From Pseudomonadales bacterium (GTDB lineage: Bacteria; Pseudomonadota; Gammaproteobacteria; Pseudomonadales; Azotimanducaceae): a stretch of DNA of 64,000 bases. Location of the stretch: contig JAHRVQ010000054.1 of the NCBI GenBank assembly GCA_019090615.1, positions 1 through 64,000 of the forward strand. The letters are read 5' to 3'. The translations under genes were made by a program, and so were the position numbers. Numbering within the stretch: the first letter of the stretch is position 1; the number at the start of each line of letters is the position of its first letter. The notes beneath the pieces are model-generated. The model ran no database searches. It was not told the DNA's origin and saw only the letters and a program-made list of their open reading frames with translations. Positions 36,743 through 45,643 of the stretch are shown here, one piece after another.

Positions 36743-37602
36743 TAGCTTTTCCTGGCATGTAGGCAAACCCAGCCATCAACTACCTGCTCACTGACAAATT
36801 CAAGTGCATAAGCTTTTTTTACCGCGGCTGCCTGGTCTACCATAATGCCGGATAACACCAGACTGCTGCCTGACGCCAACAAACCACTAAGTTTACCCGC
36901 CAGATCAATCAAGGGTTGGGCGAGAATATTAGCAATAACAACATCATAACTGCGATCTACATACTGGTCTGGCATAAAAGTCTCCAGCCTTTCCTCAACC
37001 TTATTTCTTATCGCATTATCTCTTGACGCCGTCAGCGCCTGCGGATCATTATCTACGGCGGTCACCAACTCAGCGCCCAACAATAATGCTGCTATACCCA
37101 AAATGCCGGAACCTGAACCAAAGTCCATTACCCGCATATCAGTCTGAATATGCTTATCGAGCCATTCCAGACACATACTAGTGGTCGCGTGAGTACCAGT
37201 ACCAAAGGCAAGCCCTGGGTCGAGTTCCATAACAACCGCATCGAGTACGTCGACCTGATGCCCACTCGGACAAACCCATAAGTTCTCGCCAAATTGCATT
37301 GGTTTAAACCGATTTAGCCATTCTCTCTCCCAGATTCGATCTTCTAGCTTTTTTTCTGCCAGGCATTCGAAATGCTGGCTTGTTAGCGCAATCTGGACTT
37401 TCTGAACATCAACCGTGTCGGCAAATAATGCGCTAACAATCACACTATCCCAAACCGGTATTTCCCCAGGACCAGGTTCATAAATGGGATGATCTTCGGC
37501 ATCTTCAAGGGTCACCGAAAGCGCCTCTAAATTCCAGAATAACGTTTCCAGCTCATCTAATCGAGGCTTCGCTGATTGCACAACTATGGTCCTATAAGGC
37601 AC
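36742..37602 (-). CDS. prmA: Ribosomal protein L11 methyltransferase
   Basis: SAM-dependent trimethylation of L11; 286 residues. Seen: the small N-terminal substrate domain, LDPGLAFGTGTHATTSMCLEWL, SAM motif VMDFGSGSGILGIAALLLGA, TAVDNDPQAL, and the NILAQPLIDL catalytic-site motif (NxLA type). Precedes the zinc-ribbon gene and follows accC, as in pseudomonads. Confidence 0.96.
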   Translation of the reverse strand: MPYRTIVVQSAKPRLDELETLFWNLEALSVTLEDAEDHPIYEPGPGEIPVWDSVIVSALFADTVDVQKVQIALTSQHFECLAEKKLEDRIWEREWLNRFKPMQFGENLWVCPSGHQVDVLDAVVMELDPGLAFGTGTHATTSMCLEWLDKHIQTDMRVMDFGSGSGILGIAALLLGAELVTAVDNDPQALTASRDNAIRNKVEERLETFMPDQYVDRSYDVVIANILAQPLIDLAGKLSGLLASGSSLVLSGIMVDQAAAVKKAYALEFVSEQVVDGWVCLHARKS

Positions 37603-37640
37603 GGTAGATCACCGCCCTGCAGCCCTTCAAACAATCATTT

Positions 37641-38966
37641 TTAGACCTCATGTACATCAACCTTTACCAATTGCGTATTATATTCACCGCGTTCAAAACA
37701 ACGATCAGCAAGTATGCGTTTTAGCACAGGTATACTTGTTTCAATACCTTCCAGTCTAAATTCTGCCAAACTGCAACGCATTTTCGCCAATGCTTCTGGT
37801 CGAGTCGGTGCCCAAACAATTAATTTCGCCAATAACGAATCATATTGATGAGGCACCACATAACCCGCATAAAGATGCGAGTCTACTCGCACACCAAAAC
37901 CACCTGGCGGTTCATATTTCGTCACTTTGCCTGGACTTGCGTGAAACTTGTCACTTTCGGCGTTGATTCGGACTTCAATAGAACAACCCCGCAACGCCAC
38001 ATCCGCCTGCGTGATGGGTATTTTACCGGTATCGGCAATGGCTATTTGCGCCTTGACAATATCAATACCAGTAAGCATTTCGGTCACTGGGTGCTCCACC
38101 TGAATTCGGGGATTTACTTCCATAAAATAGAATTCTTCTGCGGCATATAAAAACTCTACTGTGGCTGCATTTTTATAGTTTAAGCCCGCCATCGCCCTGC
38201 CCGCCTGACAGGCAATTTGCTCAAGCATTGCAGCATCGATAGCTGGTGCGGGTGCTTCTTCTATCAGTTTCTGATGCCGCCGTTGCACTGAACAATCACG
38301 ACTACCAAGATGGACCACTTCACCCTTACCGTCGCCTAATATCTGTACTTCGATATGACGCGCATTATGCAGATACTTTTCAATATACAAATCTTGCTGA
38401 CCAAAACTTGCTTTTGCTTCCTGCTGCGCTTCAGCGAATACCGCCAACAACTCTAGCTTAGAATCGATGCGCCGAATACCACGGCCACCGCCACCAAATA
38501 CAGCTTTAAGCAAACATGGATACCCCACTGCACTCGCTGCGTTAACCGCCTCAAGCGGAGTAAACAATCTCTGCTTACTGCCGCTAATCGGTTTAAGTCC
38601 ATATTTTGCAAGCGCCTCCCTGGCCAATAATTTGTCACCCAATTTTAAGATCAAGTCAGCACTCGGGCCAATGAACGCCAGTCCATTTTCAAAGGCCAAA
38701 CGAGCAAATTGAGCATCTTCGGACAATAACCCATAACCTGGATGGATAGCGTCACAGCCAGTCACCTTAGCGGCGGTAATCAATTCAATCGGCTGCAAAT
38801 AACTATCTTGTCCAATACAGATAGTCTTGTCTGCCAGCGCTAAATGGCGTAAATGTTTGTCAACCTGACAATAGGCTGCAACCACTTCTTTACCCATTTC
38901 ATGGCAACTGCGTAGGATTCTCAAGGCAATTTCGCCTCGGTTCGCAATCAGAATGCGGCTTAACAT
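37641..38966 (-). CDS. accC: Acetyl-CoA carboxylase, biotin carboxylase subunit
   Basis: Carboxylates biotin on AccB with ATP and bicarbonate. 441 residues. Seen: ILIANRGEIALRILRSC, HPGYGLLSE, the glycine-rich ATP loop AVFGGGGRGIRR, EKYLHNARHIEVQILGD, RDCSVQRRHQKLIEEAPAP, FMEVNPRIQVEHPVTE. It follows accB by 14 bases on the minus strand. Confidence 0.97.
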   Translation of the reverse strand: MLSRILIANRGEIALRILRSCHEMGKEVVAAYCQVDKHLRHLALADKTICIGQDSYLQPIELITAAKVTGCDAIHPGYGLLSEDAQFARLAFENGLAFIGPSADLILKLGDKLLAREALAKYGLKPISGSKQRLFTPLEAVNAASAVGYPCLLKAVFGGGGRGIRRIDSKLELLAVFAEAQQEAKASFGQQDLYIEKYLHNARHIEVQILGDGKGEVVHLGSRDCSVQRRHQKLIEEAPAPAIDAAMLEQIACQAGRAMAGLNYKNAATVEFLYAAEEFYFMEVNPRIQVEHPVTEMLTGIDIVKAQIAIADTGKIPITQADVALRGCSIEVRINAESDKFHASPGKVTKYEPPGGFGVRVDSHLYAGYVVPHQYDSLLAKLIVWAPTRPEALAKMRCSLAEFRLEGIETSIPVLKRILADRCFERGEYNTQLVKVDVHEV

Positions 38967-38980
38967 AAGACAGACTTAAC

Positions 38981-39403
38981 TCAGTTAATTGTGAAAAGTG
39001 GCTGGTCATACTCTACTGCAGCACCGTCCACCACCAATATGGCCTCAATCACACCAGCTTGCTCAGCCTTGATTTGATTCATCATTTTCATGGATTCGAT
39101 GATACATACCGTATCGCCAGGTTTTACCTGCGCACCAGGTTCCACAAAAGCCGGCGATGCTGGTGAGGCGGCCTGATAGAAAGTCCCAACCATTGGTGCT
39201 CGAACGATATGACCCTTTACCGCCTTACCCACAGGCCTGTTATCATCAGTTGTAGAGACCTGTTGTGGCGTCACAACTGTATTACTGGTTACCGCCAGTC
39301 TACGACAAATACGTATTGATTCATCACCTTCTTTGAGCTCAATTTCCTGAACATCAGCCTGTTCCATCAGTTCAATCAGCTGTTTAACTTTGTTTAAATC
39401 CAT
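38981..39403 (-). CDS. accB: Acetyl-CoA carboxylase, biotin carboxyl carrier protein
   Basis: 140 residues. N-terminal helix (DLNKVKQLIELMEQADVQEI), short linker, and biotinyl domain with the target lysine K106 in ESMKMMNQI; thumb region AASPASPAFVEPGAQVKPGD. Linker is shorter than E. coli's. Sits between aroQ and accC, spacing 3 and 14 bases, so one transcript. Confidence 0.97.
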   Translation of the reverse strand: MDLNKVKQLIELMEQADVQEIELKEGDESIRICRRLAVTSNTVVTPQQVSTTDDNRPVGKAVKGHIVRAPMVGTFYQAASPASPAFVEPGAQVKPGDTVCIIESMKMMNQIKAEQAGVIEAILVVDGAAVEYDQPLFTIN

Positions 39404-39406
39404 CGA

Positions 39407-39847
39407 TTATTTTCCAAGCTCAGTAAGTGCTGCCTGCAAGGCCAGGGCATAGCCTTTGGCCCCTAATCCGGTAATAACACCCACTGCCACATCTGACAGA
39501 AAGGACTTCTGACGAAACTGCTCACGAGCGTATACGTTTGACAAATGCACTTCTATAAAGGGAATAGCCACGCCTAATAATGCGTCCCGCAGGGCAATAC
39601 TGGTATGGGTAAACGCGCCAGGATTGATAATGATATAAGCGACCGACTCCTGTTGTGCAGCATGAACTCGGTCTATCATCTGGTGCTCCGCATTAGACTG
39701 AAAAGTTAACAACTCGCAGCCATGACTGCGCGCAATTGCAACCAGACCTGCATTAATATCTGCTAGCGTCTCATGACCATATATATCCGGCTCGCGACTC
39801 CCCAATAAATTAAGGTTGGGACCATTCATTACCAATATATTCGACAT
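39407..39847 (-). CDS. aroQ: 3-dehydroquinate dehydratase, type II
   Basis: Shikimate-pathway dodecameric enzyme; about 146 residues. Seen: [21 protein letters not shown] (with catalytic Tyr), [30 protein letters not shown] (catalytic His), and [14 protein letters not shown]. An upstream in-frame ATG at 39883 adds [12 protein letters not shown], which looks like repeated copies of the true start region, so I use the ATG directly before NILVMNGPN; the Shine-Dalgarno is weak for all candidates. Confidence 0.95.
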   Translation of the reverse strand: MSNILVMNGPNLNLLGSREPDIYGHETLADINAGLVAIARSHGCELLTFQSNAEHQMIDRVHAAQQESVAYIIINPGAFTHTSIALRDALLGVAIPFIEVHLSNVYAREQFRQKSFLSDVAVGVITGLGAKGYALALQAALTELGK

Positions 39848-40048
39848 ATCTGAGTTCTTTTTATTTGACATATTTGACGACATTAAAAGCGCATCTTGTT
39901 GCTTTGCTCTTCAAAAACACTCTGGTTTTAATCTTCTGCTTGCTGAAATTATAAAGATCTGCATAGCAGCCAGGGTCGCCAGGAGCTAAGTGGCAACTTA
40001 TATTATTCTACGCCGTAATAACCGCCGAACCCAGTTAGCAAAGCATTT

Positions 40049-40090
40049 ATCAGAGCGATAATATCAGAGCAATAATATCAGAGCGATAAT
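40049..40090. repeat. 14-bp tandem repeat, three copies, spanning the dsbD-like stop codon
   Basis: Exact 14-bp period (40049-40062, 40063-40076, 40077-40090), one mismatch in the middle copy. The gene-proximal copy contains the TGA (40078-40080), so each downstream unit repeats the gene end with a stop. Confidence 0.92.
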
Positions 40091-40575
40091 ATTTTTTGTT
40101 GTGGCGGGTAACAGATTCCTGCATCAGCGCAACCCTGATATTCAACCCCCAGTGTAAACGCCTGCAACTGCTTAGCAACAAACACACTGACCTCCAGGAG
40201 CTGATAATAAACTTCAACCTTGCCAAAATATTCATCAGTCTTTTCTATCCCAGGGTTTAGCGTCAATTCAGATAACTCAATCTGTTCTGAAAAAACTTTT
40301 AACCTATGCCGGTATAAATAATATCCCGGCGCTATCTGCCAGACTAACCGAACCTGGCCGCCCTGTCTTCTGGCCGTTAGCCGAAAAGCCTCATCAACCG
40401 GTAATATTTCAGGTGGCGCCAAACTATCTACGCCGCCGAATAATGCCTCTGCATTCAAAGGCCCCACCTGCCCGACCAATAATAGCGGCAAAAAACAAAA
40501 CACCCTGACGAACTTTGATGTGCTGTAGCGCACCAGTTGATGCAACTTTAAGCCAGCTATAATTAATCCAATCAT
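40078..40575 (-). CDS. Stand-alone DsbD N-terminal domain (truncated dsbD)
   Basis: 165 residues: signal-like hydrophobic segment at about 23-40 then the periplasmic DsbD-alpha immunoglobulin-like domain (IAPGYYLYRHRLKV, DEYFGKVEVYY) ending with the redox motif GCADAGICYPP, Cys149 and Cys155, the same C-x5-C spacing as Cys103/Cys109 of E. coli DsbD. The transmembrane electron-transfer domain and the C-terminal thioredoxin domain of a normal DsbD (about 570-600 residues) are missing; the frame stops a few residues after the active site, at a 14-bp repeat. Position after aroQ is where full-length dsbD sits in P. aeruginosa. It could be a remnant, or work with a split membrane partner elsewhere. 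Confidence 0.85.
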   Translation of the reverse strand: MIGLIIAGLKLHQLVRYSTSKFVRVFCFLPLLLVGQVGPLNAEALFGGVDSLAPPEILPVDEAFRLTARRQGGQVRLVWQIAPGYYLYRHRLKVFSEQIELSELTLNPGIEKTDEYFGKVEVYYQLLEVSVFVAKQLQAFTLGVEYQGCADAGICYPPQQKILSL

Positions 40576-40586
40576 TCAATCAACCA

Positions 40587-40636
40587 TCCAGTACAACCTC
40601 ATGCAACCCAGTACAACCTAATACAACCTAATTCAA
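40587..40636. repeat. Degenerate tandem repeat upstream of the dsbD-like gene
   Basis: Repeats of CCAGTACAACCT/AATACAACCT (10-20 bp spacing) immediately upstream of the dsbD-like gene start. Confidence 0.75.
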
Positions 40637-40669
40637 CGAGCGACAATATATTTAAAAACAGCTATGCAA

Positions 40670-40697
40670 TTTATGTCATGCTTTTTATGTCATGCTT
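40670..40697. repeat. 14-bp exact tandem duplication
   Basis: Identical copies at 40670-40683 and 40684-40697 in the gap between the dsbD-like gene and the lipoprotein gene. A frame open over this stretch (40664-40930) shows no coding character. Confidence 0.9.
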
Positions 40698-40868
40698 TGA
40701 CTCAGATTCTAAGGGCCCTGGTCATTGCTCCAGCAGGCTGCCATGCTTTAGTTAAAATCACTTGCACTCTGATCATTGCAGCAAATATATTAACCGTTCA
40801 TGTATATCAAAGCGCTTATTATCCTTATCCTAGCCAACACTACCCGACACAAGGCTGTTTAGGCCTCA

Positions 40869-41594
40869 ATGCTGAAAATACTCCCCGACAAATTCCCAGC
40901 TATCTATTTCAAAGCTATCTATTTCACTAGCAGGGTTATTTTTTTCGGCTTGATTGTTATGCTATTAAACAGTTGCGTACTCACGCCAGTTAGCCGCGAT
41001 CAATCGACTTCGCCCACTGCCATCAAACCTGCGCTAAACCCAGCACTTCAATACCAGCTTCAACGGCTACTGGAGGCTGCCTATCTTGCACTAGACGAAA
41101 AACGCCTAACCACACCGAGCGGCAACAACGCCCACAACTACTTCCTACAAATACTTGATTTTAATCCGCACAACCGATTAGCAAAGCAGGGCATTGAAGA
41201 TATTGTTGAACAATATCTTCAATGGGCAATAAAAACCGCCGACCAACAAGACCTGAATAAGGCCCGATACTACCTCAATAAGGCCCGCGCGGTGAATCCT
41301 GCTCACCCAGATATTATTCGCATCGAAAACAAACTCCTAAAGCAGAGCAATACTGCGAGTAAAGTCTACCCTCTCTCTAAAGACGCCTTAACATCCAGAT
41401 CAGAGACCCTGGTTAACCAGTTGCAGAACATCGCCCAGCTAATCGAACAGTTTGAAGCCAGCGTGGTCATTTCTGCACCTTCAGATGCGAAGGGCCGATG
41501 GATATACCAACAATTAAACACCGCAACCGATAGCCGCCTGCGGGCAACCTTCAAAAAAGCTGCAACTGCCAACGTGCGCATCATCTATCCCTGA
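40869..41594 (+). CDS. Putative lipoprotein with helical repeat region
   Basis: 241 residues; a hydrophobic stretch ending LLNSC (Cys36) is a lipobox, so this is probably a membrane-anchored lipoprotein, with the true start possibly later than the chosen ATG because the N-region is long and partly made of a 15-bp duplication (AIYFK-AIYFT). The rest is helical with two TPR-like blocks (NYFLQILDFNPHNRLAKQGI and the duplicated LNKARYYLNKARAVNPAHPDI) and a C-terminal beta-like part. Upstream of lapG and lapD on the same strand. Not recognised by family. A role with LapGD is only suggested by position. Confidence 0.6.
   Translation: MLKILPDKFPAIYFKAIYFTSRVIFFGLIVMLLNSCVLTPVSRDQSTSPTAIKPALNPALQYQLQRLLEAAYLALDEKRLTTPSGNNAHNYFLQILDFNPHNRLAKQGIEDIVEQYLQWAIKTADQQDLNKARYYLNKARAVNPAHPDIIRIENKLLKQSNTASKVYPLSKDALTSRSETLVNQLQNIAQLIEQFEASVVISAPSDAKGRWIYQQLNTATDSRLRATFKKAATANVRIIYP
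40899..40928 (+). repeat. 15-bp in-frame tandem duplication at the lipoprotein N-terminus
   Basis: Copies 40899-40913 and 40914-40928 differ only in their last two bases and encode AIYFK then AIYFT just before the signal peptide core. Confidence 0.88.
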
Positions 41595-41632
41595 CTATAT
41601 TTAGAGCTAAGGAAACGTGTTCTTACGATTAA

Positions 41633-41656
41633 ATACAGCCAATGATACAGTCAATG
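41633..41656. repeat. 12-bp tandem duplication before lapG
   Basis: ATACAGCCAATG then ATACAGTCAATG (41633-41644, 41645-41656), followed by ATACATGG that carries the lapG start. Confidence 0.85.
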
Positions 41657-41660
41657 ATAC

Positions 41661-42353
41661 ATGGATTTATCAACGCGAAAAACTGACGCAAACAGACCCC
41701 GCCAGCGATTATTTTCCGTAGCAGTTCTGCTTGGCATTGTACTAATAAATTTTGCCATAGCCCAGGGGCTAGGTATTACCGAGCAAATGCTGGATACCAT
41801 CGCAACAGAATATGGTCGCAAGGCGCGAGCACGGGTGGTGGAATGGAACAATCTGGTGGACCAGCACAGCAACGACTCGGAACTTGAAAAACTTCAGCTA
41901 GTAAATCAGTTTTTTAATCGAAACCGCTTCGTTTCAGACATTGAACACTGGAAAAAACCAGACTACTGGGCCACCCCAATCGAGTTTTTATCCACTAAAG
42001 GTGGCGATTGTGAAGATTTTGCAATCGCCAAATACCTTACTCTGCGCGCCTTAGGTATTCCCGACGAAAAACTTCGCATTACCTATGTCAAAGCCATATT
42101 GCTCAACCAGGCGCATATGGTTTTGACCTATTACAAGTCTAAAAGGTCAGTACCGCTGGTGCTGGACAATCTGAACCGAACCATCAAACCCGCCACTCAA
42201 CGAACAGATTTAAAACCCGTATATAGTTTTAATGGCATCGGACTATGGGCGGCAAAAATGCGTGATGAAGGCCAGAAAATGGGCTCTGCCGATGACCTAA
42301 ATATGTGGCGTGATCTATCTGCACGATTACAGAGGGAAAAGAGCACAAAATGA
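41661..42353 (+). CDS. lapG: Periplasmic cysteine protease LapG (transglutaminase-like)
   Basis: Calcium-dependent protease that releases surface adhesins of the LapA type when not bound by LapD (family knowledge). 230 residues: one hydrophobic segment at about 18-34 (signal anchor or cleaved signal), catalytic Cys117 in GGDCEDFA, His152 in NQAHMVL, and Asp169 in PLVLDNLN. Stop overlaps the lapD start (ATGA), so the pair is co-translated. The Shine-Dalgarno is poor and a 12-bp duplication sits just before the ATG. Confidence 0.93.
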   Translation: MDLSTRKTDANRPRQRLFSVAVLLGIVLINFAIAQGLGITEQMLDTIATEYGRKARARVVEWNNLVDQHSNDSELEKLQLVNQFFNRNRFVSDIEHWKKPDYWATPIEFLSTKGGDCEDFAIAKYLTLRALGIPDEKLRITYVKAILLNQAHMVLTYYKSKRSVPLVLDNLNRTIKPATQRTDLKPVYSFNGIGLWAAKMRDEGQKMGSADDLNMWRDLSARLQREKSTK

Positions 42354-44302
42354 CAATGTTACGACAAATTATGCTAGTAGTGGTGGCCATATTCTTAATT
42401 CTGTTTAGCGCCAATTTTTTCCTGACCGTCTACGATTCGCGTTTATACCTTGAACAGCAGATGCGTATGCACGCCCAGGATACAGCCACATCGTTGGGCC
42501 TGTCCATGACCACCGCACTCGGTGATGAAGATTCTGCCAACCTGGAATTGCTCGCAAACGCTGTTTTTGACCGAGGTTATTATCAGACTATTACGCTGCA
42601 GGATACTGAGGGGAAAATACTGCTTGAACGCCACAACCCACTGACAATCGATGGTGTGCCTGGCTGGTTCCTGGAATTAATCGCCTTGCCGTCTCCCGCT
42701 GGAACCAGCGAAATAATGTCTGGCTGGTCAATTCTTGGACAACTAACTGTGATCGCCCATCCAGGCCACGCGTATCGTGATCTATGGCGTATAAGCAGCC
42801 ATTTCTTTTATTTGTTCTGCATCATTCTCAGCCTCAGTTACCTGTTCATCGGCCTGGTTTTAAAGATAATTATGCGCCCTCTGACCCAGGTCGAAATTTT
42901 GGCGAATAATATCTGCGAAAGAAAATTCGTGGTGCTGGATGAAATTCCCAGAACCCGTGAGCTAAGGCGGGTGGTACAGGCAATGAATCGAATGTCTGAA
43001 AAAGTTCGTCTGATGTTCCAACAGCAGCTTAAGTTAACAGAAAGCCTTCGCAATGAAGCAAGACTCGACCCAGTAACCGGACTCACAAACCGCACAGAAT
43101 TTGATGCTGTAGCCAACGCCAAAGTGAACGCCGAAGAAGGCCCTGGTTCCAGCATCCTGATGATCATTCAAATCAGAAATTTTGCCGCAGTTAATGCCAC
43201 CATTGGTCACGAACAGGCCGACCTGTTACTGATCCAGATAGCCGAACGTATAACGGAAAATTTGGCCCCACTGCACGACGCTGTAATCAGTCGTAGGTCC
43301 GGTGGTAACTTTGCAGTTTTCCTTAATCGTATTAGCCTGGAACGGGCACGGGTATACCTTGAGACAACTTTTCGTTCAATCGCATCCCTGCATTTTTTTA
43401 CCGCCGATACAAATTTGGACGCTATCCATATGGGCGGATCGTTCCACCCCACTAAAACCGGCCTTTCAACCATGTTGTCTGCGGCTGATTCGGCACTACT
43501 GAAGGCCCAAAGTGAAGGTACTAACAGTACTCATTTTCATATCCACGGTGACCAGGAGCTGCCAATTTCGACCCTCGTGAAACAAATAAGCGAGTGGAAA
43601 CATCATTTAAACCGAACCATCGAAACAGATGGTCTGTTATTTTATTATCAACCTGTGTTCAGCCTTCCTGAACAGTGTCAATTCGCTCACGAGGTATTTG
43701 TACGCATTGAACTTGACGGTGAAATTATCGATGCAGGCATGTTTATGCCCATGGCTGAACGCTTTGGCTTACTGGTAAAACTGGATCAGATAATTATCGA
43801 AAAAGTACTCAGGCAATTGGTCGACGCTTCGCCTGATTTTATAATCAACTTGTCCACTCGGTCGATTCAAAACGCCGAATTTATCGACTGGTTAATCAAA
43901 CTTCTGGCGGAGTTTAGCCATCATGGGAAAAAAGTTATATTTGAACTTCAGGAGTATTCCATTCATCTTGCCTATGACCAGGTGAAGCGACTGATCGAAT
44001 CGGGTAATACTTTCGGTTATCGATTTTCAGTGGATCATTTTGGTAGTGGGGCTACAACCTTCTCTTATCTACAGAGCCTGGATCTTCATTTTATAAAAAT
44101 TGACCGAAGTTTCATTACCGGGATCTGTGAAAATACCGATAATCAGTTTTTTATACAGTCAGCAGTGCAGATAGCCCATACTCGAGATATGTTGCTGATT
44201 GCAGAAGGCGTAGAATTAGAATCAGAGCTCGAAACACTACGCAGTTTAGGGGTTGATGCTGTGATGGGGTATTTTCTTGGTCGGCCTGGACCCGATTATT
44301 AG
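42350..44302 (+). CDS. lapD: LapD-like c-di-GMP receptor with degenerate GGDEF and EAL domains
   Basis: 650 residues: membrane helix at about 6-26, periplasmic LapD/MoxY-N domain (about 27-150), second helix (about 150-172), HAMP-like segment, then GGDEF-like (about 235-395) and EAL-like (about 410-640) domains. The GGDEF signature reads SGGNF (317-321) and the EAL signature reads HEVFV, so both enzymatic activities should be lost; LapD binds c-di-GMP through its EAL domain and holds LapG in the periplasm. The lapG partner overlaps directly upstream. No lapA-type giant adhesin or its type I export genes lie in the window. Confidence 0.93.
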   Translation: MTMLRQIMLVVVAIFLILFSANFFLTVYDSRLYLEQQMRMHAQDTATSLGLSMTTALGDEDSANLELLANAVFDRGYYQTITLQDTEGKILLERHNPLTIDGVPGWFLELIALPSPAGTSEIMSGWSILGQLTVIAHPGHAYRDLWRISSHFFYLFCIILSLSYLFIGLVLKIIMRPLTQVEILANNICERKFVVLDEIPRTRELRRVVQAMNRMSEKVRLMFQQQLKLTESLRNEARLDPVTGLTNRTEFDAVANAKVNAEEGPGSSILMIIQIRNFAAVNATIGHEQADLLLIQIAERITENLAPLHDAVISRRSGGNFAVFLNRISLERARVYLETTFRSIASLHFFTADTNLDAIHMGGSFHPTKTGLSTMLSAADSALLKAQSEGTNSTHFHIHGDQELPISTLVKQISEWKHHLNRTIETDGLLFYYQPVFSLPEQCQFAHEVFVRIELDGEIIDAGMFMPMAERFGLLVKLDQIIIEKVLRQLVDASPDFIINLSTRSIQNAEFIDWLIKLLAEFSHHGKKVIFELQEYSIHLAYDQVKRLIESGNTFGYRFSVDHFGSGATTFSYLQSLDLHFIKIDRSFITGICENTDNQFFIQSAVQIAHTRDMLLIAEGVELESELETLRSLGVDAVMGYFLGRPGPDY

Positions 44303-44379
44303 AATAGAATTTTACCTTTCAGGTCAAGAACTGGGTAACATATAAACAATGCCTTTTGCTAAAGTTTGGGCAACAACGC

Positions 44380-44428
44380 GTATAAAACCCCGCATAAAAC
44401 TTTTCATAAAACTTTTCATAAAACAGGG
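44380..44428. repeat. 12-bp tandem repeat before the DUF2333 gene
   Basis: Exact 12-bp units at 44393-44404 and 44405-44416, a third at 44417-44428 and an older copy at 44380-44392. It is open in the downstream frame (T-F-H-K repeats) but probably noncoding. Confidence 0.85.
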
Positions 44429-44431
44429 ACG

Positions 44432-45484
44432 GTGACTCGATTGGACTTTATCAACCAGCTAAAAGTTAAAATATCAGACGGGTTAGCAACCACATCGATT
44501 TCTGCTGGCAGTAGATACTTTTTAACCACAGTCTGCCTGCTGCTCGCTCTTACTGGGGCCATCGGTTTTATCTGGGATAATGAACCGGGCCTATTTGACG
44601 TAGAAGAAATAACAGCAACCATGACTAATGACCTGGGTGTAAACACGGTCGTTGGTAGCACTACCGTCGCAACCACTATTGCTCTGGCAGAAACTCTAAT
44701 GGGCAAGCCTGGGGGTTATCTAACCAATGACATTATGCCACCTGGTATCTGGATGGATAACCTGCCCAACTGGGAATTTGGCGTGCTGGTTCAAATCAGA
44801 GATGTAAGCCGTATCTTGCGTAATAGTTTCAGCCGATCACAATCCCAATCAACCGAAGATCCAAATCTGGTCACGGCAGAAAACCAGTTTTATTTCGATA
44901 ATAACAACTGGATGTTACCTGCAACAGAAGCAGAATACGGCAAAGGGATTGCCGCATTAAATAAGTATCTAACAAGACTTGGCAATTCAGAGTATCAGTC
45001 AGCCCAGTTTTACTCGCGAGCTGACAACCTTAGAGCCTGGCTGTCAGAAGTTGAAACCCGTTTAGGCAGCCTGTCGCAACGCCTCAGCACCAGCGTTGGC
45101 AAACGTCAACTGGATATCACCCTGGCCGGTGATACTGCAGCGCATCAATCCACCAAAAGCGGCTCAGAAATTCAACTTAAAACACCATGGAACGAACTTG
45201 ATGATATCTTTTATGAGGCACGTGGCACAACCTGGGCCCTGATCCATCTGCTCCGCGCGGTTGAAATTGATTTTCGCGATGTGTTGTTAAAGAAAAATGC
45301 CCTGATTAGTTTGCAGCAAATTATTCGCGAACTGGAACCTACTCAGGACACACTTTTTAGCCCACTGATACTAAACGGCGACGGGCTGGGCATGGTGGCT
45401 AATCATTCTCTGATAATAGGCTCGCATATTTCCAGAGCAAACGCAGCGATTATCGATCTCAGGCGGTTATTACAGGAAGGTTAA
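44432..45484 (+). CDS. DUF2333 family membrane-anchored protein
   Basis: About 350 residues: a membrane helix near the N-terminus (FLTTVCLLLALTGAIGFIW) followed by a periplasmic helical domain of the DUF2333 type (TVVGSTTVATTIALAETL, GGYLTNDIMPPGIWMDNLPNWE, EARGTTWALIHLLRAVEIDF). Function unknown; DUF2333 genes are common in gammaproteobacteria. Start is uncertain: a TTG at 44366 would include repeat-derived residues; GTG at 44432 (AGGGA close upstream) or TTG at 44441 are the alternatives. Confidence 0.8.
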   Translation: MTRLDFINQLKVKISDGLATTSISAGSRYFLTTVCLLLALTGAIGFIWDNEPGLFDVEEITATMTNDLGVNTVVGSTTVATTIALAETLMGKPGGYLTNDIMPPGIWMDNLPNWEFGVLVQIRDVSRILRNSFSRSQSQSTEDPNLVTAENQFYFDNNNWMLPATEAEYGKGIAALNKYLTRLGNSEYQSAQFYSRADNLRAWLSEVETRLGSLSQRLSTSVGKRQLDITLAGDTAAHQSTKSGSEIQLKTPWNELDDIFYEARGTTWALIHLLRAVEIDFRDVLLKKNALISLQQIIRELEPTQDTLFSPLILNGDGLGMVANHSLIIGSHISRANAAIIDLRRLLQEG

Positions 45485-45643
45485 TCACCTGTTTATTCAG
45501 TCAATCATCAATAACAGCAATTATCAGTTCACCCGGTGCTATCTCTTTTGTAGTATTACGTCTCTAAACTCAGGCACATAAGATCTGAGCTTAGGAGTAA
45601 ACGGGATAAACAACGAAAAAAATTAATCTTACCGGAACTGACT

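Noticed and set aside
39884-40077. Remaining parts of dsbD hidden in another frame downstream
   Set aside because: The 194-bp gap to aroQ is too short for the membrane and thioredoxin domains, and no similarity was seen.
40664-40930. 88-codon open frame as a small gene
   Set aside because: Begins inside a 14-bp duplication, no Shine-Dalgarno, no recognisable features, and overlaps the lipoprotein N-terminus in another frame.
41617-41720. GTG start with AAGGAA upstream near lapG as the true lapG start
   Set aside because: It is in another frame that ends after about 34 codons; I saw no evidence of a frameshift into lapG.
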